DNA of 64,000 nt from JBMYYR01 sp965243605 (GTDB taxonomy: Bacteria > Bacteroidota > Bacteroidia > Flavobacteriales > CAJXXR01): the NCBI GenBank assembly GCA_965243605.1, contig CBDEVQ010000092.1, positions 1-64,000 of the forward strand. Direction: 5' to 3'. This document shows, in pieces, positions 1-8,463 of this stretch. Each line of letters starts with the position of its first letter. Within the stretch, counting starts at the first letter, position 1. A model generated the notes under the pieces. That model was not told the DNA's origin. It worked only from the letters and a program-made list of their open reading frames with translations, and ran no database searches. A program made the translations under genes and the position numbers.

Positions 1-307
1 CAAAATTTCCAATAATAATAGGTTTATTATTTTTTTTAGAAAAGGAAAGGAACTCACCTTGTTTTATTCCATTTTTATAGGTGGTATAATTAATAGAATA
101 GTGGGTCGTATCTATCCATGTTCCCACTTTCTCCCCGAGTTCATTCGTTAAATTGAAATCTGTAATAGAAGGAGGGTGAATAAGAAGAGTATCCTGAGAA
201 ACGGTGAAGTTGTCTGTGTTTACATCGAGCTTGTTTACGTGTTTAGAAATACAAGAAAACAAGAATAATCCTAAAACAAGGAAATATAAATAGGGTAAAT
301 TTTTCAT
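1..307 (-). CDS. Partial lipoprotein with MORN-like segment (runs off left edge)
   Basis: An open frame starts at an ATG at 307 on the minus strand and stays open to the window edge, giving about 102 residues. It begins with a lipoprotein signal peptide whose lipobox ends at Cys19 (LFSC), so the product is probably lipid-anchored in the envelope. After a polar stretch there is a segment with a KNGIKQGEF motif, which resembles one MORN/toxin-antitoxin YwqK-type repeat unit, but only one unit is visible. The function is unknown. The 145 bases between it and the divergent lipoprotein gene at 453 must hold both promoters. Confidence 0.7.
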   Translation of the reverse strand, partial: MKNLPYLYFLVLGLFLFSCISKHVNKLDVNTDNFTVSQDTLLIHPPSITDFNLTNELGEKVGTWIDTTHYSINYTTYKNGIKQGEFLSFSKKNNKPIIIGNF

Positions 308-412
308 TGGATGAGTATAGTATTAAAGCGCAAAATTACTATATAATATTTTACTCTAATAGAGATATATTAATTGTTTTCTATTTAATGGTCTCATATT
401 TGTGAAGAAGGG

Positions 413-420
413 TATATTTG
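413..420 (+). promoter_or_regulatory. Candidate -7 promoter element (TATATTTG)
   Basis: TATATTTG matches the Bacteroidota -7 consensus TAnnTTTG and lies 32 bases before the lipoprotein start at 453. No convincing -33 TTG at the right spacing was seen, so this rests on one element only. Confidence 0.4.
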
Positions 421-452
421 GGAGCTGAAATAGAAATTGAAAACTAAGAATT

Positions 453-1637
453 ATGTTCAAGTTGAAATTAAATAAGGTATTGTTTGGAGTATTATGTATC
501 GTGTTAATATCATGTAACACCTATAAAGGCGCAAATAAAACGTTACTTGAGGGAAATTATGATCAAGTCATTACCTTAATGACGAATAAATATAAAAAAG
601 GAGTTAACGAGAAGAACAAAAAAAAGTTGGTTCCCTTATTACATGAAGCATATGTAAAAGCCAATGCTCAAGATTTAGAAAATATACAACGATTTAAATT
701 GTCTGCAGATCCAGAAAAGGATAAATCTATTTATATGGCTTACCACAGTATTCAATTACGTCAGGATAGAATCAAACCATTTTTACCAATAACGCTTTAC
801 AATAGAAACGTTGATTTTCCTATAACAGATTATTCAGTAGAAGTAGAAACGTATAAAGAATCTTATGCTAAGATTTTATATAATAAATCAATACGATTGC
901 TCGATAATCCAATAAAATCTAACGCTCAAGAAGCCTTTGGGTATTTAAAAGATCTTGAGGGACTTTATCCGAATTATATTAACTTAAAAACACTACTTAT
1001 AGAAGCATATAGAGCTGGTACAACGTTTATATATGTTGAGGTAAGAAATAATTCGGAGTATTTAATGCCAAAGAGTGTAGATGAGAATTTAAAGCATTTG
1101 GATACAAGGTACCTCAATGAGAATTGGCATGAGTTTCATACAATACTACAGAATGGAGTAAATTATGACTTTGATATTCTGTTTGATATTCAAGATATAG
1201 ATGTTAGTGCAGAACGTATTTCAAGAAATAGATTTGTTGCTGAAAAAGAGATTGTTGATGGTTGGGAATATGAAAAAGATGAATCTGGAGAGTATGTTCT
1301 TGACAGTTTAGATAACAAAATTAAAGTTGACGTTATTAAGACCGTAAGAGCAAAAGTAACCGAGAAATTCTACCATAAATCTGCCTTTATGAAAACAAAG
1401 GTTGCCGTTATTAATAATCAAATAAACCGTATAGAATCGACTCGATATTTTGAAAGTGAGCTCATATTTTCTGAGCATTATTGTATCGTCTCAGGAGAAG
1501 AAATTGCCTTAGATGAGGCTTATAGAAAATCGATGAATACAAGAAGGATTTATTTCCCAAGTGATACCGATATGTTGCAAGATTGTACAACAGATGTTAA
1601 ACAACAAGTTAGAACTTATCTAAAGAAACAATTCTAG
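453..1637 (+). CDS. Putative lipoprotein, unknown function
   Basis: A 394-residue protein with a lipoprotein signal peptide (lipobox LISC, Cys21). The following ~150 residues are helix-rich and contain phrases such as TLLEGNYDQVI and KNKKKLVPLLHEAY that look like degenerate TPR-type helical pairs; the C-terminal half is more beta-rich. It has no catalytic motif that I recognise. It is likely an envelope lipoprotein of a Bacteroidota-specific family. Its stop lies one base from the stop of the convergent small membrane-protein gene, so the two transcripts end tail to tail. Confidence 0.85.
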   Translation: MFKLKLNKVLFGVLCIVLISCNTYKGANKTLLEGNYDQVITLMTNKYKKGVNEKNKKKLVPLLHEAYVKANAQDLENIQRFKLSADPEKDKSIYMAYHSIQLRQDRIKPFLPITLYNRNVDFPITDYSVEVETYKESYAKILYNKSIRLLDNPIKSNAQEAFGYLKDLEGLYPNYINLKTLLIEAYRAGTTFIYVEVRNNSEYLMPKSVDENLKHLDTRYLNENWHEFHTILQNGVNYDFDILFDIQDIDVSAERISRNRFVAEKEIVDGWEYEKDESGEYVLDSLDNKIKVDVIKTVRAKVTEKFYHKSAFMKTKVAVINNQINRIESTRYFESELIFSEHYCIVSGEEIALDEAYRKSMNTRRIYFPSDTDMLQDCTTDVKQQVRTYLKKQF

Positions 1638-1638
1638 C

Positions 1639-1830
1639 CTAGTTATTTTCTTTACCTAGATGCTTAGCGGCCCAAAACAACAACCATAAAAACGAAAAGA
1701 CAAGTAAAATTGTACTTGTAATATCTACATATGTTTTATGGTAAGCGATATAAAAGAACCAACTCATTGCAATAACAGGTGGTAATAACTTAAGAATGGT
1801 ATTTTGGTTCGTTTTAAAAAAATTGCTCAT
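1639..1830 (-). CDS. Small two-helix membrane protein
   Basis: A 63-residue protein with two hydrophobic segments (about residues 13-30 and 36-55) separated by a short polar loop, ending in a charged tail. It is convergent with the upstream lipoprotein gene. The membrane-helix pattern and an ATG start preceded by a separate intergenic region support a real gene, but it belongs to no family I can name. Confidence 0.6.
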   Translation of the reverse strand: MSNFFKTNQNTILKLLPPVIAMSWFFYIAYHKTYVDITSTILLVFSFLWLLFWAAKHLGKENN

Positions 1831-2065
1831 GGGTGTTATGTTTATTATCGGCCAAATTTAGGGTTTTATAATGTAATTTAAGGTATTTGGTTACCAATTA
1901 AGATTGAAAATCTTTATGACCAATTTTATGAAGTTTTTTAGAATACCTATGTAAGTAATATGAAATGGTTACGTCCAATGAAATATAAGAACAGATACTT
2001 TCATAATGTATCGTTTTATTAATTGTTTTAGTTTTAGATAAATTGCCCCCAATTTATTTAGTATG

Positions 2066-2112
2066 GTAACCCTAATTTGTACGTGTTGATATAGAATTAG
2101 GGTTACTTTTTA
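2066..2112 (+). terminator. Hairpin, possible terminator
   Basis: Arms GTAACCCTAAT (2066-2076) and ATTAGGGTTAC (2096-2106) pair perfectly around a 19-base loop and are followed by CTTTTTA. It could end leftover plus-strand transcription before the regulator gene, or act as a leader hairpin; the long loop makes an intrinsic terminator only moderately likely. Confidence 0.35.
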
Positions 2113-2120
2113 TAATTATA

Positions 2121-2138
2121 TTTCAGAAATTACTGAAA
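2121..2138. promoter_or_regulatory. Probable GbsR-family operator, copy 1
   Basis: TTTCAG-N6-CTGAAA, an 18-bp dyad 41 bases upstream of the regulator start at 2179. The same dyad recurs just before the methyltransferase gene (2738-2755), which points to one regulator binding both sites and controlling its own gene. Confidence 0.6.
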
Positions 2139-2178
2139 GTTTAATAATTTTAGATATATTTGTTTAAAATATAATAAG

Positions 2179-2683
2179 ATGGAATACCAAGAAGCGAAAG
2201 AGAAGTTTATTGATACTTGGGGTAGTTTAGGTAATTTATGGGGAATTAATAAAGTAATGGCTAAAATTCATGCTTTATTGTTTATTTCTCCTGAAGCATT
2301 ATGTATGGGAAGACATAATGCGTGAGCTTAAAATTTCGAGAGGAAATACAAGTATGAGCTTACGTCAATTAATAGATTGGGGCATTGTTTATAAAAGTTC
2401 TGTTCCAGGAGAGCGACGAGAGTTTTTCTCATCTGAAAAGGATGTTCAAGAATTAGCAAGAACCATAGCAAGAGAAAGAAGTAGAAGAGAAATACAACCC
2501 ACATTAAAGATCTTAAAAGATGTTTGCAATATAGAAGATGATGGTACCGTAGAAACTCAAGAATTAAAAAAGAAAACCAAAGAGTTGTTTCATTTGGCAG
2601 ACACAGCCAATACGATGATGTCTAAAATTGTTGAACAAGATGCAAATTGGTTAACCAAAACATTGGTTAAATTATTATCGTAA
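2179..2683 (+). pseudogene. GbsR/MarR-family transcriptional regulator, frameshifted
   Basis: Reading from the ATG at 2179 gives a typical GbsR-family N-terminus (MEYQEAKEKFIDTWG, then INKVMAKIHALLFISPEAL) but stops at TGA after 47 codons. The rest of the family (EDIMRELKISRGN, then LRQLIDWG, PGERREFF) continues in the next frame to 2683. Removing one G from the GGG at 2307-2309 joins both parts into a 167-residue protein of normal family length with a winged-helix DNA-binding domain. Members of this family often regulate adjacent genes, here the methyltransferase and TIGR01777 genes. The break may be a true mutation or an assembly error. A start at 2270 would lack the first helices. Confidence 0.85.
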
Positions 2684-2732
2684 ACCGTATAAATTTAAAG
2701 AGTAGGGGATTTTTCTCCTATTTTTTTGAACT

Positions 2733-2760
2733 CAATCTTTCAGTATTTTCTGAAAGATTG
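2733..2760. promoter_or_regulatory. Probable GbsR-family operator, copy 2, in an 11-bp dyad
   Basis: CAATCTTTCAG (2733-2743) and CTGAAAGATTG (2750-2760) form a perfect dyad around a 6-base centre. Its core TTTCAG-N6-CTGAAA (2738-2755) is the same as the site before the regulator at 2121. It lies 15 bases before the methyltransferase ATG at 2776, where bound regulator would block transcription or translation start. Confidence 0.6.
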
Positions 2761-2775
2761 ATAATTACAAAAATT

Positions 2776-3669
2776 ATGAAAATTGCAATTACAACTAAAC
2801 AAAATGTAAAGGACTTTGTAAAACCTTTAAAATCAAAACAAAGTATTGAACAGTTCTATGAACATGCTACCGAAGATTATAAATTTTGGAGTAAGAACTA
2901 TAATATGCACTTCGGATATAGTGCATGGGGGTGTTTAAATCCATTTAATAGAGAACATATGTTAACGAATATGAATAAACATATTTTCGATTTACTGGAA
3001 TTACAATCGAAATCTGAATCTATTGTAATGGATTTGGGATGTGGAATGGGTGGAAGTATGAAATACGGTATGAGACGTTTTCCAAGGTTATCTATGCTTG
3101 GTGTTACGCTCTCTGATTTTCAAGTGGACAACGGAAATAAATTTATTGGGAATTATCCAGGGTTAATTGTAAAAGAAAATTTTAAGCATTTATCTTCTAA
3201 CGATAATGTTATGGATGGAGCCATTGCTGTAGAAAGTTTTTGTCATTCAGGACACCATAAAGACGCATTTAAAGAAGCATTCAGAGTCTTAAAACCAGGT
3301 GCAAGTCTTGTTATTGCAGATGCTTTTTTAAAACAAAATGAAGCCGATTTAAATTTAAGTAGCCAATGGGTATACAAAAATTTGTGTTCGGCATGGAGTT
3401 TAAAAAGTTTAAAAGATATAGATCAGGTTCAGAAAGAACTAAAAGAAATTGGCTTTAAGGATGTTAAAGTTGAGAATTTATTTTGGAGAGTGGCCTCATC
3501 GGTATTACATGTTCCTTTTGCCATTGGTGGGTTTGTTATAAAATCAAAGCTAAAAGGAAAAGTCTTAAAACAGGAACAGATAAACAATCTCAAAGGATCA
3601 TTTTTTGCCTTATTATCAGGGTTACATTTAAAAAGCTTTGGGTATTATATAATTAAAGCCACAAAATAA
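2776..3669 (+). CDS. SAM-dependent class I methyltransferase
   Basis: A 297-residue protein with a Rossmann methyltransferase core. Motif I (MDLGCGMGG, residues 85-93) binds S-adenosylmethionine. HFGY near residue 45 and a later EAFRVLKPGASLVIAD post-motif region resemble small-molecule or lipid methyltransferases of the UbiE/gamma-tocopherol/cyclopropane-synthase type. The substrate is unknown. I chose the ATG at 2776 over an upstream TTG at 2758 because the TTG sits inside the operator dyad. The stop overlaps the next gene start by one base (TAATG), so the pair is translationally coupled. Confidence 0.88.
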   Translation: MKIAITTKQNVKDFVKPLKSKQSIEQFYEHATEDYKFWSKNYNMHFGYSAWGCLNPFNREHMLTNMNKHIFDLLELQSKSESIVMDLGCGMGGSMKYGMRRFPRLSMLGVTLSDFQVDNGNKFIGNYPGLIVKENFKHLSSNDNVMDGAIAVESFCHSGHHKDAFKEAFRVLKPGASLVIADAFLKQNEADLNLSSQWVYKNLCSAWSLKSLKDIDQVQKELKEIGFKDVKVENLFWRVASSVLHVPFAIGGFVIKSKLKGKVLKQEQINNLKGSFFALLSGLHLKSFGYYIIKATK

Positions 3670-4583
3670 TGAAAGAACGAATATTAATAGCCGGTGGAAA
3701 AGGATATTTAGGTCAATTGTTGTTTAAACATTTTACAAGTTTAGGACACCAAGTGTATTGTTTAACAAGGAAACCCCAATCAGAAACAGATGTATATTGG
3801 GATGGAGAAACCTATGGAGAGTGGATTCATGTATTAGATACATGTTCGGTATTAATTAATTTGGCAGGTAAATCTGTAAACTGTAGATATACAAATAAGA
3901 ATAAAAAAGTAATTTTTGACTCACGTATAAGAAGTACTCGTATTCTGGGTCAAGCCGTTAGAATTTCAAAAACACCACCTAGATTATGGATTAATTCATC
4001 TACAGCAACTATTTATGATCACAGTGAAACGAGAGCGAATACAGAGAAAAATGGAATTATTGGTAACGATTTTTCAATGAATATTGCTAAAGACTGGGAA
4101 AAGGCGGCAAGAGACTCTAATGTAAGTTCGAATACAAGACAAGTATTTTTAAGAACATCCGTGGTGATCGGTAGAACAAGTGAAGCCTATTCTATTTTAA
4201 AAACATTAGTAAAATATGGACTAGGAGGGAAGCATGGTTCTGGAAAGCAAATGATGAGTTGGATTCACGATAATGATTTCATTCGAGGTATTGAGTTTAT
4301 TATGAATCATAATGCATTAGAAGGTGCAATTAATTTAACCTCACCAAAACCAATTTCTAACATTCAGTTTATGGATACTCTTAGGCGAAGTTTAAAGGTT
4401 CAATTCGGAATTTCACATCCTGAATTTCTATTAAAGATAGGTGCTTTAGTGGCAGGTACAGAAAGCGAATTACTTTTAAAAAGTAGATTTGTTATCCCTG
4501 ATTTGCTATTAAATTCTGGATTTACATTTAGATTCCCGAATATAAAAGATGCCTTTAATGAAATAGAAGGTGACAAGGTATAA
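3669..4583 (+). CDS. TIGR01777-family NAD(P)-dependent epimerase/oxidoreductase
   Basis: A 304-residue short-chain-type Rossmann protein. The dinucleotide-binding glycine motif GGKGYLG is at residues 9-15, followed by WDGE and INLAGKSV as in the TIGR01777/YfcH group, and the C-terminus matches the DUF1731 domain (LLLKSRFVIPDLLLNSGF). The reaction is unknown for the whole family. It overlaps the methyltransferase by one base and is probably under the GbsR-type regulator upstream, so the two enzymes likely act on the same small molecule or lipid. Confidence 0.9.
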   Translation: MKERILIAGGKGYLGQLLFKHFTSLGHQVYCLTRKPQSETDVYWDGETYGEWIHVLDTCSVLINLAGKSVNCRYTNKNKKVIFDSRIRSTRILGQAVRISKTPPRLWINSSTATIYDHSETRANTEKNGIIGNDFSMNIAKDWEKAARDSNVSSNTRQVFLRTSVVIGRTSEAYSILKTLVKYGLGGKHGSGKQMMSWIHDNDFIRGIEFIMNHNALEGAINLTSPKPISNIQFMDTLRRSLKVQFGISHPEFLLKIGALVAGTESELLLKSRFVIPDLLLNSGFTFRFPNIKDAFNEIEGDKV

Positions 4584-4621
4584 TTTGTATAACCTATTTT
4601 AAAGTTTTATACAGAGGGTCA

Positions 4622-5029
4622 TTAGTGTATTAACTCCAAAAATTCGAAAGATTCTTTAATACTATTTCCGGATGATAACATTTTATGTACAGGACATAGT
4701 TTAGCAATTTGCTTAATCCTCTTCTTTTGTTTTTCATCAAAATCCCCTTGAATAGTGATATGAACATTAAAGTAAGAATGTCCATCTTTTATGTGAAAAT
4801 CGATGTTAACCTTTAAAAGTTGACATTCCCAAGATTTTCGAAGTAAGTAAGTTTTTAGGGTCATGGTTGTACACGAACCTAAGGCCATACAAAGATGTTC
4901 TTTTGGGGTTGCACCAAAGTCTATACCTCCATCTTCAGGAGTATTATCCATTAAAACCGTATGTGTTCTTACATAATTTAAGGTTTCGAAATTATTTTTC
5001 GTAATGGTTTCAGTATGTATCTTTTTCAT
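4622..5029 (-). CDS. OsmC-family peroxiredoxin-like protein
   Basis: A 135-residue OsmC/Ohr-fold protein. The two family cysteines are present: Cys53 in GSCTTMTLKTY and Cys112 in LCPVHKML, as expected for thiol-based reduction of organic hydroperoxides or a related reaction. The region TPKEHLCMALGSC is the family signature. Members of this fold act as cytoplasmic homodimers. The gene is alone on the minus strand, convergent with the epimerase gene. Confidence 0.9.
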   Translation of the reverse strand: MKKIHTETITKNNFETLNYVRTHTVLMDNTPEDGGIDFGATPKEHLCMALGSCTTMTLKTYLLRKSWECQLLKVNIDFHIKDGHSYFNVHITIQGDFDEKQKKRIKQIAKLCPVHKMLSSGNSIKESFEFLELIH

Positions 5030-5260
5030 ATTCCAGAATAATTAATAAGTTAATACTTCTTTAGCATAGAATAATGGGGTGTTTAAAATTCATTGATAGT
5101 CTAAATTAGAACAATTATCTTAGAATAAAGAAAATTTGGCCAGTTTGATAGGTATAGTGTGTTTGAGTGAACATGGAGGACTATAGAAACAAGTACACTC
5201 TGACCATACTTATTCATAAATATTATCTCTTTTATTAAAGTGTTTTATGGTAATGAGCAA

Positions 5261-5884
5261 TTATTTAATCTCAAAGTATGTTTTATACCAATCAATTTCA
5301 TGATGATCTAATTTAGATTCATCAATTAGATGATGCTTATCAATTTTAGAATACAATATCTCTAATGAAGCAAAATCACGTTGACTCACAACTTTAAAAC
5401 CATTCCGCATTAATTGAGCTGCAGATACACCCGCTCCAATTTGATAGAACTGGTTTTCGGCGAACCTATTACCATCATAAATCACCTGGGTTCCACAGGC
5501 TGCACTTACATCCATCATAATAGCAACTTCAATATCTTCTTTTTTTGCAATTTTAAGCATATGCTCAGAAGCTTTTATCATTCCTTCGGACCAATCTATA
5601 CCAGTTTCAGTAAGAACTTTGGCCGTTCCATTTAAGACATCAAGACCAGTTCCACCATGAATATCACACATTTCTCTAGGTGATCCAAACGAATATTCTT
5701 CAGGGCAAAAGGTGATAATTTTTACAGTATCATACCCCATAAATTTTAAGGCACTTGGATATTTACCATTTGCGCTTCCATCATATCCACATTTTATTCC
5801 AGTTAAACATGAACTCATTAAAATTCGAAGTGGATTTTCTACTGTTGGTGTTCGTAAAGCCTTTAAATACGTTTTGTCCGTCAT
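5261..5884 (-). CDS. DUF523-like protein
   Basis: A 207-residue cytoplasmic protein related to DUF523. The pattern SSCLTGIKCGYDG (residues 24-36), a CPEEYSFGSPREMCDI block (60-75) and AACGTQVIYDG (128-138) matches the order of conserved blocks in DUF523, with cysteines at 26, 32, 60, 73 and 130 that could bind metal or a thiolate-dependent cofactor. No activity has been assigned to this domain to my knowledge. Its start overlaps the end of the DinB-like gene upstream by four bases (ATGA-type coupling), so both are probably made together. Confidence 0.75.
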   Translation of the reverse strand: MTDKTYLKALRTPTVENPLRILMSSCLTGIKCGYDGSANGKYPSALKFMGYDTVKIITFCPEEYSFGSPREMCDIHGGTGLDVLNGTAKVLTETGIDWSEGMIKASEHMLKIAKKEDIEVAIMMDVSAACGTQVIYDGNRFAENQFYQIGAGVSAAQLMRNGFKVVSQRDFASLEILYSKIDKHHLIDESKLDHHEIDWYKTYFEIK

Positions 5885-6390
5885 AGCGATTTCGTTTTTA
5901 ATATTTCAATTTGCCTTCTATGTCTTAAAATATGGACAATTGCATGTTCAAAAAGTTGTTCAACATCATACTGTTGTCCCCATCTTACAACGATCTTTTT
6001 GTTCGTATCATATTCAACAACCGAAACATCAGAATAATCCTTAAACAAAGTTTCATTATAGGTAAACATTTCTTTAAGCGCTTGAATATAATCGTTAGCG
6101 TGAGATAAAGTTACTTTGTCTTTATAATCTACGTTCTCTCCAAACCAGCGCCTTACTTCAATGGCATATGTATATCCACTTTGTACAATATGAGTTAGAA
6201 TAGACTGTATAGATTTACAATCTTCATCTTTCGTTTTATGATCTTTAATATCAATTAATTCATTGGGTGAGATATCTTGAATAACCAAGATTAATTCCGA
6301 AATTGATTTTTCGTATTCATCAAGTAAAGCACCAATAGCACCATTTGTTCTAAAACGAAGAGTTGAATTCATATTTTTGAGAGGTTGCAT
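5881..6390 (-). CDS. DinB-superfamily protein
   Basis: A 169-residue four-helix-bundle protein of the DinB/YfiT group. The likely metal-binding histidines are His67 (ILTHIVQS), His149 and His153 (FEHAIVHILRHRRQ), the usual spacing for the family. Related proteins include thiol-dependent S-transferases, though most are uncharacterised. It overlaps the DUF523-like gene by four bases, suggesting joint function, possibly in thiol or stress metabolism. An internal Met at residue 7 is an alternative start. Confidence 0.8.
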   Translation of the reverse strand: MQPLKNMNSTLRFRTNGAIGALLDEYEKSISELILVIQDISPNELIDIKDHKTKDEDCKSIQSILTHIVQSGYTYAIEVRRWFGENVDYKDKVTLSHANDYIQALKEMFTYNETLFKDYSDVSVVEYDTNKKIVVRWGQQYDVEQLFEHAIVHILRHRRQIEILKTKSL

Positions 6391-6503
6391 TATAGATTAT
6401 AAAGATAGGTATTTATATCTATTAACTCAAAAAAAATGATGTGTTCATATACGTCCTTTTATTTCAAAAATAAGATCCGAATATGTCAATTTTGGAACAA
6501 AAA

Positions 6504-6536
6504 AAATGAGTGAAATTTTAATAATCACACTCATTT
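6504..6536 (-). terminator. Rho-independent terminator of the fasciclin gene
   Basis: On the minus strand, AAATGAGTG and CACTCATTT (6528-6536 and 6504-6512) form a perfect 9-bp stem followed by a run of T (complement of the A run at 6498-6506). It lies 25 bases past the fasciclin stop. Confidence 0.65.
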
Positions 6537-6561
6537 AATTTAATAGAAGAAACTCAACGTC

Positions 6562-7522
6562 TTATAATTCAGGAAGAATGACTTTGTTTACAACGTGGAT
6601 AACACCATTTACAGCTTGAACATCTGTAACGATAATATCTCCAGATCGGTTATTTTTGTCCGTAAAAGAGGCTCCACTCAACGTATTAATTGTAAATGAA
6701 TCACCCAATGTATTAACAGTCATTCCATCAGATAATACACTCGATAATACATTTGCTTGGGCCACTACATGTGTATTTAACGTGGCTTCTAAGGTAGAGG
6801 TCGCAATGCCATTTAAACCCATGACATTTAATTCATTTAACAAATTTCCAAATGCAGTGTTGGTTGGTGCAAAGACTGTAAATGGTGCAGGACTCGTGGT
6901 TGAAGAGAGTGTAGATACATAGCTAAATGACGATTCTCTAGTGAGGGCATCAACTAAAGTTGAAAATGTATTATCGGCCGTGGCAAATGTAACTACTGTT
7001 GGTAAACCTATTACTTTACTAAACAGCGTGAATAACTCCATTGTTTACGGAATTATCAGCAGATGTTACCATAACATCACCATTTAATATAACACCAGAA
7101 GACGTATTTACATACATATTAATCTTATTATTAGTGGTTTGTTCTTCTGCTAAAGTGGAGATGTATCCAGTTGTAAGGTCACCAGATGTAGCTGTTCCTA
7201 CTACAACATGATTTAATAGAACTTGGGTAAGTAAGTCTGTTGGAACATCATTGAGACTGGCAAAATTATTGGCGCTTAAAAATGTACTAAATGCTACATT
7301 ATCCGGGGCGAAAACGGTATATTCATCCGTTCCGGAAAGTACAGCCGTTAAATTGGTTTTATCTAAAGCAGATTTAAGGCTACTATAATTCGTGTTCTGT
7401 GTTACAAAATCAGCAATTGAACTTGATGAGGCCATTGTGGTATCATCATCATCATTCTTACAAGAGAAGGTTAGAAACGCAAGAATAAGAATCCATAAAA
7501 TAGGTTGTGTGGTCGTTTTCAT
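6562..7522 (-). pseudogene. Two-domain fasciclin lipoprotein, frameshifted
   Basis: Two reading frames encode consecutive fasciclin (FAS1) domains. The first part begins with a lipoprotein signal (lipobox FSC, followed by an aspartate-rich stretch) and one FAS1 domain ending NNGVIHAV at a TAG at 7021-7019. The second domain continues in another frame from KVIGLPTVVTFATADNTF to ...GVIHVVNKVILPEL. Both domains carry the family motifs TVFAPxNxAF and GVIHxV. Dropping one A from the AAA at 7021-7023 fuses them into 319 residues, a normal two-FAS1 length. Such proteins are surface adhesion lipoproteins. Real mutation and sequencing error cannot be separated here. Confidence 0.85.
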
Positions 7523-7865
7523 GTCAAATATCTTTATTGGTTGTTTTCAAATATACAAATTTTTGTTTAGTATTTTGTAAAAAAAGCTAAACAAAAATAT
7601 ATTATTAGCTAGTAATTAGATATTTAGCTTAAAGAGAAGTGACTTGTTTAAAATGATAGTTTTTTGTAAAGAAAATTCAGAAATGAATATTAATGGTGAT
7701 TTAGGCTTCTTACTTGTTCAAATTGTTAAAAAAATATAAGTTATATTTTTAACCTAATAGTAGGATTTTGTTATTCATTCAGGATGTTATTGTTCCTATT
7801 AAATAATTTTATCTATTTATTGGTTTAGGGTTACATTCTATGTTCATATTTTAACTAATGATCTT
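7523..7865. other. AT-rich intergenic region, nothing recognised
   Basis: This stretch separates the fasciclin start from the stop of the next minus-strand gene. It is very AT-rich; I see no gene, RNA or strong hairpin in it. It should contain the fasciclin promoter. Confidence 0.5.
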
Positions 7866-8384
7866 TTATTTAATAAGTCGATCGGTAAGATAATCTCTTA
7901 AAATGGGTGATTTTGATGATGTTTTTATAAATGTATCATCGACATGTACTCCATACCCAAATCCACAAAAAAGAGTAAAGTCTGATTTTTGTTTAACGAA
8001 AACGTTAGTATCTGAGAATGTAAAAGAAATTGTACAGCTGCTGTCCATTGTTGTTTCGTATTCTACTCTCTGATTTAGGTAGGGCAATGTATCTATAAAA
8101 CTTCCTGTATTATAACTAGGAGCACCTCTACATACGTAGAAATTAATAATGATAGAATCCTTAGTGAATGGTTTTACCTGAATTTTTCCAAGCGTATTGT
8201 ATATATCGCCATCTTTTTCTATTGCCTGTAAATTGAGTTCATAGGTTCCTGTTGGATCTATTGGCGTTAAGTATTGAGAAAAACCTTGATAGGACATAAA
8301 CATCCCTATATATAGGACCAGTGTATAGAACCAGTTTAAAAGCTTAGATGAGTAACAAGACATGAATATTAATTTAATCGTCAA
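7866..8384 (-). CDS. Secreted protein of unknown function
   Basis: A 172-residue protein with an N-terminal hydrophobic signal segment ending near YQGFSQ, then a DPTGTYEL motif of the kind seen at the start of small lipocalin-like or beta-sandwich domains. Two or three beta-rich stretches follow, with cysteines in YVCRGAP and TLFCGFGYG that could form a disulfide. It is probably exported. The true start may be the ATG at residue 8 rather than the first. No family is recognised. Confidence 0.6.
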   Translation of the reverse strand: MTIKLIFMSCYSSKLLNWFYTLVLYIGMFMSYQGFSQYLTPIDPTGTYELNLQAIEKDGDIYNTLGKIQVKPFTKDSIIINFYVCRGAPSYNTGSFIDTLPYLNQRVEYETTMDSSCTISFTFSDTNVFVKQKSDFTLFCGFGYGVHVDDTFIKTSSKSPILRDYLTDRLIK

Positions 8385-8463
8385 ATTAATTAAAAATACA
8401 TGATTTTTTTCGATCGAACAAATTCAATTATTTATCTTAGTTAAAAGATACATTATATTGTTT

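Larger units (their letters stand above)
1831..2178. other. Intergenic region with hairpin and operator
   Basis: No gene is visible. It holds a perfect 11-bp inverted repeat (2066-2076 and 2096-2106, GTAACCCTAAT and its complement) followed by a T-rich stretch, and the GbsR-type operator at 2121-2138, described separately. Confidence 0.6.

Noticed and set aside
2300..2315. Programmed frameshift in the regulator
   Set aside because: There is no slippery heptamer or downstream structure, and the family is not known to use recoding.
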